Assembly (NCBI RefSeq): GCF_000258175.1
Contig: NZ_JH636049.1
Location: 2,085,482 to 2,149,481, forward strand
Direction of reading: 5' to 3'
From: Saccharomonospora xinjiangensis XJ-54
Lineage (GTDB): Bacteria; Actinomycetota; Actinomycetes; Mycobacteriales; Pseudonocardiaceae
Length of the DNA stretch: 64,000 nucleotides
Shown one piece after another: positions 49,998 to 57,478 of the stretch. The position numbers and the translations under genes were made by a program. The stretch's first letter is position 1. Every line of letters begins with the position of its first letter. The notes beneath the pieces are model-generated. The model was not told where the DNA came from and searched no databases. It saw only the letters and a list, made by a program, of their open reading frames with translations.

Positions 49998-51359
49998 GTG
50001 AGCACCGAACGGCGAACACTGACCGGATGGGGCCGCACGGCGCCGACCACGGCCGATGTCCTGAGCACGCCCGATGTGGACGTCATCGCCCGCGCCGTCA
50101 GCGAGGCTGGAGAGCGCGGCGTGATCGCCAGAGGTCTCGGCCGCTCCTACGGCGACCCGGCTCAGAACGCGGGTGGCCTCGTGATCGACATGACGGCTCT
50201 CGGCCGCATCCACTCGATCGATCCGAACACCGCACTCGTCGAGGTGGACGCGGGTGTGAGTCTCGACGCGCTGATGCGCGCCGCCTTGCCGTACGGGTTG
50301 TGGGTGCCGGTGCTGCCTGGCACCCGCCAGGTGACGATCGGCGGTGCGATCGCCAACGACATCCACGGCAAGAACCACCACAGCGCGGGCAGCTTCGGCA
50401 ACCACGTCGTGTCGATGGACCTGCTCACGGCCGACGGTTCGGTGCGCACGCTGACCCCGGAGGGCCCGGAGCAGGACCTGTTCTGGGCCACCGTCGGCGG
50501 CATCGGGCTCACCGGCATCGTGGTCAGGGCCATCATCCGCATGAAGAAGACCGAGACGGCGTACTTCGTGGTGGACGCCGACCGCACGGCGGACCTCGAC
50601 GAGACGCTGGAGCTGTTCACCAACGGCTCCGACCTCGACTACGACTACTCGATGGCCGTGCCCGACCTGATCTCACGGGACGGCAAGCTGGGCAGGGCGA
50701 CGTTCTCGCGTGGCTCACTGGCCACCGTGGACCAGCTTCCCGAGAAGCTGAAGGCCGACCCGCTGAAGTTCGACGCGCCCGTGCTGATGACGCTGCCCGA
50801 CCTCTTCCCGAACGGGCTCGGCAACAAGCTGACGTTCGGGGCCATCAACGCGTTGTGGCAACGAACGGTGCCTAAGAAGGGCGCACGGGGAAAGATCCAG
50901 AACCTGACGCAGTTCTACCACCCGCTCGACATGCTGGGTGAGTGGAACCGCGCCTACGGAACCCGTGGTTTCCTCCAGTACCAGTTCTCGGTGCCGTTCG
51001 GGCGCGAGGACGCGCTGAGGGACCTGTGCCGCCGCATCGCGCAGTCGGGGCACTACTCCTTCCTCAACGTCGTCAAACGGATGGGTGAGGCGAACCCCGC
51101 CCCGCTGTCGTGGCCGTCGCCGGGGTGGATGCTGAGCGTGGACTTTCCGGTGAAGCGGGGCCTCGCCGAGTTCTGCGACCAGCTCGACGTCGAGGTGCTG
51201 GCCGCGGGTGGCCGCCTCTACACGGCCAAGGACTCCCGCACCACGGCCGAGACCTTCCACCGCATGTACCCGCGGCTGGAGGAGTGGCGCAAGATCCGGG
51301 ACGCCGTTGACCCCGACCGCATCTTCATCTCCGACATGGCCAGGAGGCTCGAACTGTGA
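49998..51359 (+). CDS. dprE1: DprE1: decaprenylphosphoryl-ribose 2'-oxidase
   Basis: 453 residues, FAD-binding oxidase. [37 protein letters not shown] with the active-site His, and the C-terminal [21 protein letters not shown] segment ([20 protein letters not shown]) with the catalytic Lys are intact. With DprE2 it epimerises decaprenylphosphoryl ribose to arabinose, the donor for all cell wall arabinan. In the segment [11 protein letters not shown], Ser380 occupies the place of Cys387 of M. tuberculosis DprE1 (PGWNICVDFPI), the residue attacked by benzothiazinones. The stop overlaps the dprE2 start (GTGA). Confidence 0.97.
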   Translation: MSTERRTLTGWGRTAPTTADVLSTPDVDVIARAVSEAGERGVIARGLGRSYGDPAQNAGGLVIDMTALGRIHSIDPNTALVEVDAGVSLDALMRAALPYGLWVPVLPGTRQVTIGGAIANDIHGKNHHSAGSFGNHVVSMDLLTADGSVRTLTPEGPEQDLFWATVGGIGLTGIVVRAIIRMKKTETAYFVVDADRTADLDETLELFTNGSDLDYDYSMAVPDLISRDGKLGRATFSRGSLATVDQLPEKLKADPLKFDAPVLMTLPDLFPNGLGNKLTFGAINALWQRTVPKKGARGKIQNLTQFYHPLDMLGEWNRAYGTRGFLQYQFSVPFGREDALRDLCRRIAQSGHYSFLNVVKRMGEANPAPLSWPSPGWMLSVDFPVKRGLAEFCDQLDVEVLAAGGRLYTAKDSRTTAETFHRMYPRLEEWRKIRDAVDPDRIFISDMARRLEL

Positions 51360-52111
51360 TCGACGCCGTGGGCAACCCCCAGTCGCTGCTGCTGCTCGGC
51401 GGCACGTCGGACATCGCACTCGCGATCGCGGAGAAGTACCTGTCCGCCCGCCCGCTGCGGGTCGTGCTGGCGGCCCGGCCGTCACAGCGACGTGACGAGG
51501 CCGCCGAGCGGCTCAAGGCCGCGGGGGCCGACGTCACGAGCATCGACTTCGACGCCGCCGACACCGACTCGCACCCCGCCGTGCTCGACCAGGCGTTCGC
51601 CGACGGCGACATCGACGTGACCGTGGTGGCGTTCGGGCTGCTCGGCGACCCGGAGCAGGCGTGGCAGGACCACACCACCGCCGTGCGCCTGGCCACGGTG
51701 AACTACACCGCCGCCGTGTCGGTCGGCGTGCCGCTGGCGGCCAGGCTGCGCGTGCAGGGGCACGGCAAGGTGATCGCGTTGTCGTCCGTGGCCGGTGAGC
51801 GCGTTCGCCGCTCGAACTTCGTCTACGGCTCCACCAAGGCCGGGTTCGACGGCTTCTACCTCGGACTCGGTGAGGCGCTGCGACCGCACGGCGTGACGGT
51901 GACGGTGGTCCGGCCCGGTCAGGTCCGCACGAAGATGACCGAGGGCCTCGGCAAGGCTCCGCTGGAGCAGACCGCCCAGCAGGTGGCCGACATCGCCGTG
52001 AAGGCCGTCGGCGAAGGCAAGGACCTGGTGTGGGCGCCGGGCGCTTTCCGGCTTGTCATGTCGGTGTTGCGCCACGTGCCGCGACCGATCTTCCGCAAGC
52101 TGCCGATCTGA
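51356..52111 (+). CDS. dprE2: DprE2: decaprenylphosphoryl-2-keto-arabinose reductase
   Basis: 251 residues, short-chain dehydrogenase. [20 protein letters not shown] carries the cofactor loop, [16 protein letters not shown] follows, and the active site is [20 protein letters not shown] with Y-G-S-T-K. The ending PIFRKLPI matches mycobacterial DprE2. It uses NADH to reduce the keto intermediate released by DprE1. Coupled to dprE1 by overlapping start and stop. Confidence 0.96.
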   Translation: MIDAVGNPQSLLLLGGTSDIALAIAEKYLSARPLRVVLAARPSQRRDEAAERLKAAGADVTSIDFDAADTDSHPAVLDQAFADGDIDVTVVAFGLLGDPEQAWQDHTTAVRLATVNYTAAVSVGVPLAARLRVQGHGKVIALSSVAGERVRRSNFVYGSTKAGFDGFYLGLGEALRPHGVTVTVVRPGQVRTKMTEGLGKAPLEQTAQQVADIAVKAVGEGKDLVWAPGAFRLVMSVLRHVPRPIFRKLPI

Positions 52112-52135
52112 CCGGACCCCAAGCCCTCAGACTGG

Positions 52136-52209
52136 GGACACCCGTGCAGGAAGTGCAGACACCCGTACGAGAACTGCGGACACGGGTGCAGGAAGTGCGG
52201 ACACTCCGT
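52136..52209. repeat. 21-bp imperfect tandem repeats (3+ units)
   Basis: Units start at 52136, 52157 and 52178, each like GGACACCCGTGCAGGAAGTG plus C, with a diverged fourth from 52199. They fill the 114-bp gap between the convergent dprE2 and GT-C genes. Each strand is open in some frame because the period is a multiple of three, but no start or ribosome binding site is present. Confidence 0.85.
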
Positions 52210-52225
52210 GTCGGCGGCGCGGGTG

Positions 52226-54412
52226 TCACTGCACGAACCAGTACCCGAACGACGTGTACTCCGGATACGGCGACAGCAGCGGCCTCGTCGGCTCCAACTC
52301 CACGGTGACGTCCGGAGACGACACGAGGTCGGCGGGCACGGTGAACTCGGCGGTCTCCCACACACCGGGAGAGGCGGGCAGCCGCCACACCCCCGCGTCC
52401 CTGCCGTCGATCCGCACTCGCACCTCGCGGTTCTCCTCGGCCGACAGCACCCGCGTCGCGATCCGCACCGGCTGTCCCGGTGTGAGACCACCCGCCGTGA
52501 AGCTCTCCCCTCCGATGACGGTGCGCCCGCTGTCGAGGACATCGCCCTGCCGCCGCAGCACCGTGTACGGCTGCCAACCCGGCTGCGGGGAGTTCACCTC
52601 GTAGGCGTGCCGCTGCTCGCTGTGCAGCGAGCCCACGTTGAGGTAGTCCCTGACGGTGCCCTCGACCGGCGCGCTGTCACCGCTGCCTGCGAGGGTCCAA
52701 TCCGCGCGGTACACGCGCTGGTCGGTGAACGGCACGATGCGCTGATTGTTCAGGTCGGGTGGCGTCCGCACAGGGAAAGTGATCATGGGCGGTGAGGCGA
52801 ACACGCCCGTGTCCACGAACGGTTGCATGGCCGTGCCCGGCCACGGTTCGTACACGGCGAAGTGGGTGGGCCGCTGCCCTTCCGGCAACGCCCTCATGGC
52901 CTCGTAGAGGCTGCCGGTGCCGTTGTTGCTGGCCTCGGCGAGCCCGTTGGTGGCGAGGCCGATGGTGTCCACCACCCGACGCTTCCCGAAGTAGGCGATG
53001 GCTCCGACGTCCTTGACCCCCACGACGGCGCGGGGAGGGAGATTGCCGCTGATCCACGCGCCAACCGACACGTCGGTGTCGCGGATGGTGGCCGCCTGCC
53101 GTCCGAGGCGGACCGCCCACGTCGGAGTGGCCACCACGGTGAACAGCACCATCACCAGCAGCACCGCGTGCAGGGTCGCCCTGCGCTCGCGCTCGCGGGG
53201 AACCAGGCGGGTGAGTGCGTAGCCGCCGGTGGCCGCGAACACCAGGAACAGGGGCAGGAACGGCTGGAAATACCGCAACTCGTGGACGAGCGCCGTGCTC
53301 AGCGTCGAGGCGGACAGCACGACCAGCGCGTAGCCCGCGACGACGGCGACGCACAGTGCCCGCCACTCCGGGCGGGTCACCAGCAGGTAGCCGATGCCGC
53401 CGAGGAAGAACAGCAGCGCGAGCGGGAAGACGAAGTCGGTGTTGTTGAGACCGTTGAAGTGATCGACGACGCCCCTGATGTTGGCGAAGGTCCTGTCGAG
53501 GAACTCACCGGCGTAGAAGATCGGCCGGTCGTAGAGGTGGGACTTCGACTGCACACCGTTGGCGCTGAACGTTCCCGTGGCGAGCCGGTAGAAGGTGTAC
53601 TGCACCACGCCGATCAGCAGCGGCAGGCAGGACAGTGCCATGCTGCCGAGCCGCACGCCGTGCACGCGCCGGACGGTCCACACCATCGCCACGCTCAGCA
53701 TGGCGGCGAAGAACAAACCTTCGGGGCGGACGAGGGCGAGTAGCGCGGCGAGCGCGGGCGTCCACCTGAACGACGCCGCCCCCCACTCACGCACGAACGC
53801 CAGCACGGAGCCGGTGACCAGCACCGCGGTGAGCCCGACCTCCATGCCGCTGGCCGCACCCCACAGCAGCGGCCCGCTCACGGCCGTGAGCACACCGGCC
53901 CAGACGCCGACGACCCGCCCTGTGAGAGCGGCGCCCAGCTTGACGACGAGCACGGCAGTGAGAGCGAAGCAGCCGACGCCGAACGCCACAGCGAACGCCA
54001 GCAGAGCCGTGCCGGTGAGCCCGGCGGCGTGGGCAACGGCGAGCACAAAGGCGTACAGGAGGCTGCTCGCGCCCGTCGAGACGGGATCGCCGGTGTTGTA
54101 CTCGAACGGATGCCCCGAACCCAACTGGGCTGCGTAGTGCAGGTGGATGTAGGCGTCGTCGATCGGCGCGATCAGCTTGCCCTGGTTGAACGCGAGGTCC
54201 ACCGCGACGAACACCCCGCCGAGTACCAGCGCGAGCGCTCCGACGAGCCAGGCACCTCGCTCGTCGCGTATGGGTGCGCGCCCGACACTGTCGCTCTGTG
54301 GCGACGGCTTCGGCGACGCGGAGCCGGTGGAGGTTCTGACCCCCGAGTCGGCACCGGGTTCGTCGTCGCCTGCTCGGTGTTCGGTGGTCTCTCTGTCCGT
54401 CTCCGCAGTCAT
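52226..54412 (-). CDS. GT-C fold membrane glycosyltransferase, 728 residues
   Basis: A cytoplasmic, charged N-terminal tail of about 55 residues, then 11-12 membrane segments to about residue 440, then a periplasmic C-terminal part with a beta-sandwich-like end (VRVRIDGRDAGVWRLPAS). The first outer loop reads KLIAPIDDAYIHLHYAAQLG, carrying the D-D pair of GT-C enzymes. This resembles AftB-type arabinosyltransferases in topology. It lies between dprE2 and emb, so decaprenylphosphoryl-arabinose is a sensible donor; this is inference from position. It is convergent with dprE2 and divergent from the two PH-like genes. Confidence 0.72.
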   Translation of the reverse strand: MTAETDRETTEHRAGDDEPGADSGVRTSTGSASPKPSPQSDSVGRAPIRDERGAWLVGALALVLGGVFVAVDLAFNQGKLIAPIDDAYIHLHYAAQLGSGHPFEYNTGDPVSTGASSLLYAFVLAVAHAAGLTGTALLAFAVAFGVGCFALTAVLVVKLGAALTGRVVGVWAGVLTAVSGPLLWGAASGMEVGLTAVLVTGSVLAFVREWGAASFRWTPALAALLALVRPEGLFFAAMLSVAMVWTVRRVHGVRLGSMALSCLPLLIGVVQYTFYRLATGTFSANGVQSKSHLYDRPIFYAGEFLDRTFANIRGVVDHFNGLNNTDFVFPLALLFFLGGIGYLLVTRPEWRALCVAVVAGYALVVLSASTLSTALVHELRYFQPFLPLFLVFAATGGYALTRLVPRERERRATLHAVLLVMVLFTVVATPTWAVRLGRQAATIRDTDVSVGAWISGNLPPRAVVGVKDVGAIAYFGKRRVVDTIGLATNGLAEASNNGTGSLYEAMRALPEGQRPTHFAVYEPWPGTAMQPFVDTGVFASPPMITFPVRTPPDLNNQRIVPFTDQRVYRADWTLAGSGDSAPVEGTVRDYLNVGSLHSEQRHAYEVNSPQPGWQPYTVLRRQGDVLDSGRTVIGGESFTAGGLTPGQPVRIATRVLSAEENREVRVRIDGRDAGVWRLPASPGVWETAEFTVPADLVSSPDVTVELEPTRPLLSPYPEYTSFGYWFVQ

Positions 54413-54587
54413 GGCCGCCTGTCTCGTCGGGCTTCGCTTCGTAAGCTACCCAGCGCAGCGGCCCCTGATGTACCTGGGGCGAGAGTCACTCACCCGCCCG
54501 GAACCAATTACTCACCGCGCACGTCCGAGCAGGCAGAGTAGGCACGCACCACGAGAGGAGCGTCGTGGGCAGCGAGGAATCCGTCTG

Positions 54588-55283
54588 ATGGCCTTCTCCG
54601 ATGCACCCGGTCCTGCCACGCGAGCGCGGCAGGTGATCTCGGCCGACGAGACGGTTCTCTGGGCCGCGAGCGGCGACCGGTTCGTCTACGACGCGGCCGA
54701 TGCGGGCGAGCAGAGCCCGGTCACGGCGATGGCAGGACTCCGGGTGAGCGGCGCGTTCGACCGAGGCGCGGTGTCAGTGGCGGAGAGGATGACCGCTGAC
54801 GTCGAGGACGACGAGGCCGGGAATCCGGACGTGGTCGTGTTCGGCGGCGCGGACGGCCTCGCCCGCACGGCATTGCGCGACGTTCCTCCCACGGGACGAG
54901 GCAGGGGGCGCACCTGGGCGCTGACCTCGTCGAGGCTGCTGGTCCTCGACGTCAAGGAGCGCGACTGTGCCGGGCAGGGGTCACTGCTGCGCAGGAGCAT
55001 CGAGTTCGGCAGGGACATCGTCGATCTCGTCACCGACCGCATACGGAAGTACGGCGGCAACGTCTCCGACGTCCCCGTCACGTGCCCCCCAATGGAGGTC
55101 GTCGCGTCCGTCGATCGCCGTCACATCGACGACATCACCGTGTCGCGGCGCAGACTCCGCATGCGGACACGGCCGTGTCTGCGCCTCTCGTTCATGGACA
55201 GCTCGGGGATCGACCTGTTGCTCGGCATCGATGACGTCGGTGTTTTCGAGTGGATGCTCGCGTTGAGCGGAGGAGGCCGTTGA
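54588..55283 (+). CDS. PH-like-domain protein, first of pair
   Basis: 231 residues from ATG 54588, with GAGGAA upstream. VISADETVLWAASGDRFVYD at the N-terminus resembles the L-x-x-G-E-x-V opening of bacterial PH-like (bPH) domains. The core W-A-L-T-S-S-R-L-L-V-L-D is the strand pair T-x-x-R-L-L-V-x-D typical of those domains. No membrane segment. Its stop overlaps the next start (TGATG). Function unknown; its placement between two wall glycosyltransferases suggests a membrane-proximal role. Confidence 0.6.
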   Translation: MAFSDAPGPATRARQVISADETVLWAASGDRFVYDAADAGEQSPVTAMAGLRVSGAFDRGAVSVAERMTADVEDDEAGNPDVVVFGGADGLARTALRDVPPTGRGRGRTWALTSSRLLVLDVKERDCAGQGSLLRRSIEFGRDIVDLVTDRIRKYGGNVSDVPVTCPPMEVVASVDRRHIDDITVSRRRLRMRTRPCLRLSFMDSSGIDLLLGIDDVGVFEWMLALSGGGR

Positions 55284-55942
55284 TGGAGGAGGACCCCAGG
55301 AAGGCGGCGCAGATCGACGAGATCGTCGAAACCGAACTGGCGAGGCACTGGCTCGCCGAAGGTGAACGGCTGCTCCTCGGCTGCCCTCCGGTGCGTGCGC
55401 ACGTCGGGTCGCTCGTCGGTGGCCGCCGCCGCGCGCCTCACGTGCCAGGCAGGCAGCAGCTCCCCGTGGTCCGATTGGGGCCGCCCCGGTGGCCGCTGCC
55501 GATGGCTGATCTGCCCGGCGAGGACTGGACCGACGACCCGACGCTCGGGCACTGGGCCGTCGCGGACCACGACGGCCGGATCGCCGTACAGCTGGCCGAC
55601 CACCTCGCCGTGAGCCACGGCGAGGCTCGGGTCGTGGTCACCGACCGCAGGATCGCGGTCGTGTACCCGGCGAACTGTCTCGCAGGCGCCCCCGGCCAGG
55701 AGGTACTGACCACGTTCGAGGAGATGGAGGCTTGCAGGCTCGCCGCGCTCGACGCGCCGTTCCTCGGCCGCAGCGTCCCCCCTCGCTCCGTGATCGCGTT
55801 CCGGTTCACCGACGGTTCCGTGCTGTACACGCGCGACGTCCACGCCGTGATGAAGGTGCGCAGAGCGAGGGAGAGAGCGGAGGCGCAGTGCGCGTCGCTG
55901 CCCGCACCGGACCGTCGGATCACCGCGTGGCACTGTGGGTGA
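55283..55942 (+). CDS. PH-like-domain protein, second of pair
   Basis: 219 residues from ATG 55283. ELARHWLAEGERLLLGCPPV opens as in the first gene. VVVTDRRIAVVYPANCL is a T-D-R-R-I-A-V-V-Y core like bPH domains, and FRFTDGSVLYTRDVHAVMKV follows. Translationally coupled to the first gene. The last 23 bp overlap the 3' end of the convergent GT-C gene at 55920. Function unknown. Confidence 0.6.
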   Translation: MEEDPRKAAQIDEIVETELARHWLAEGERLLLGCPPVRAHVGSLVGGRRRAPHVPGRQQLPVVRLGPPRWPLPMADLPGEDWTDDPTLGHWAVADHDGRIAVQLADHLAVSHGEARVVVTDRRIAVVYPANCLAGAPGQEVLTTFEEMEACRLAALDAPFLGRSVPPRSVIAFRFTDGSVLYTRDVHAVMKVRRARERAEAQCASLPAPDRRITAWHCG

Positions 55943-57476
55943 GCGGCGCACTCTCCTGAGCCTCGCTGAGCTTGAAGTGCCCCACTCCCAGCGCGTCGGA
56001 GTACACCTGCCAGGTGTTCTCGCCGCTGCCTTCTCCCCTCCGGTAACGCAGCTTGTGATCGGTCTTCACCGGTTCGGCGTTCTCGTCGAAGAAGAGGTAG
56101 TTCAGCCGCAACAGCGCGGAGGAGACCGGCCCAGCTTCGGCGATGCGTTCCCTGACGAGTTCCGCCGCCCTTCCCCGATCGGAGAACACGTCCACGATCC
56201 TGCACTCGCAGTGGTAGGCGAGGGTTCCGATCTCGCCGGGTGACAGAACCGTCGCCTCACCCACTCGCTCGCCGAGCTGCCGCCCCACGTGTGCGTAGTC
56301 GGACGCGCTCGCCCAGTTACCGAAAATCACCGGCGAGCGCCACGGAACGCCCCTCGTCGTGTCCACGGCCACGGCACCGGCCACGAACACCGCCACGAGG
56401 CCGAGCGCGGCCACCGGAGTCCGCTCGACCAGCGTCGCGGCCTCCTTCGCCCTCACCAGCCACACTCCCAGCGCCGCCACCGCGAACATGCCGAGCGCCG
56501 TGGTTGGCGCGACGTAGTACCAGTGGTACGGACCCACGCCCAACGCCGTGTAGACCAGGTAGTAGGCGATGGCGCCGCCGCCGAGCCCGACGAGCGCGGA
56601 GACGGAGGGGAACCGCGTCCAGCGCCTGGCCAGCCGCAACCCGACCAGCGCGAACCAGGTGACGAGCCCGACGACGGCGGGGGCGAACGCCATCAGCACG
56701 GCGAACTCCTCGCCGAAGTAGTACATCACCGGGCCGGTCGCGTAGGTCCACTTGCCGAAGAGTCCTTCCTGCTCCTGCTTGATGACCAGTGTGTCGGGCA
56801 CGGCGGAGCCGAGGACCACCCAGCTGAACACGTACCAGGGAGCGGCCACAACGGCGGCGGTGAGCGCGGCCTTGCCGATGCGCTGCCGGATCGCGGTCGA
56901 GCACAACGCCACCGCCAGCACGAACACGATCAGATCGAGGCGGGTGAGCACGGCGAGCGCGGCGGCGACGCCGAAGGCAACGGGACGTCCCTCGACGGCG
57001 AACACGGTGAGCAGCACGAGGACCGCGGGGATGAGCAGCACCTCGAGGCCGATGGCGGAAAGCACGAACGGGTTGGCCAGCACGACGAGGACACCGAGGA
57101 ACGCCACCGGCCACGGAAACCGGTACGCCCTCGCGAGCCGCGCCCAGCCCCACGCGAGCATGGCCGTCGCCAGCACGGTCAGCGCGCCCAGCGCGACGAC
57201 GGGGTGGGCGGCACCCGACACCCGCGTCAGCAGGGTCAGCGCGCCGAGCAGCAGTACGTTCAACGGCGACGTGGCCGAGTTCGCCCGCATGCCTGGCACG
57301 AGCCCCCACTCACCGTTCACGGCGAGGTTCTTGGCGTAGGACAACGTGATGTAGGCGTCGTCGATGAGGCTGTCCTTGACGGTGACGAACACGCCTGCCG
57401 CGAGTACCGCCGACACGGCCACGAACACCCAGGTGGCCCGCCGGGCGGGGTCGATGATCCGTTCTTTACGCTCCAA
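55920..57476 (-). CDS. GT-C fold membrane glycosyltransferase, 518 residues
   Basis: About 10-11 membrane segments, then a soluble end with IVDVFSDRGRAAELVRERIA. The first outer loop reads DSLIDDAYITLSYAKNLAVN with the D-D pair, and SATSPLNVLLLGALTLL follows, as in AftB-like enzymes. TTG 57476 is the only codon giving the full N-terminal helix; GTG further in is an alternative. The start faces that of emb with 2 bp between them, so the two genes must have overlapping promoters or leaderless transcripts. Paralogous in layout to the genes at 29779 and 52226. Confidence 0.7.
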   Translation of the reverse strand: MERKERIIDPARRATWVFVAVSAVLAAGVFVTVKDSLIDDAYITLSYAKNLAVNGEWGLVPGMRANSATSPLNVLLLGALTLLTRVSGAAHPVVALGALTVLATAMLAWGWARLARAYRFPWPVAFLGVLVVLANPFVLSAIGLEVLLIPAVLVLLTVFAVEGRPVAFGVAAALAVLTRLDLIVFVLAVALCSTAIRQRIGKAALTAAVVAAPWYVFSWVVLGSAVPDTLVIKQEQEGLFGKWTYATGPVMYYFGEEFAVLMAFAPAVVGLVTWFALVGLRLARRWTRFPSVSALVGLGGGAIAYYLVYTALGVGPYHWYYVAPTTALGMFAVAALGVWLVRAKEAATLVERTPVAALGLVAVFVAGAVAVDTTRGVPWRSPVIFGNWASASDYAHVGRQLGERVGEATVLSPGEIGTLAYHCECRIVDVFSDRGRAAELVRERIAEAGPVSSALLRLNYLFFDENAEPVKTDHKLRYRRGEGSGENTWQVYSDALGVGHFKLSEAQESAPLTHSATR

Positions 57477-57478
57477 CG

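Noticed and set aside
52136..52209. CRISPR array
   Set aside because: Repeats are directly adjacent with no spacers, are only 21 bp and imperfect, and no cas genes are present.
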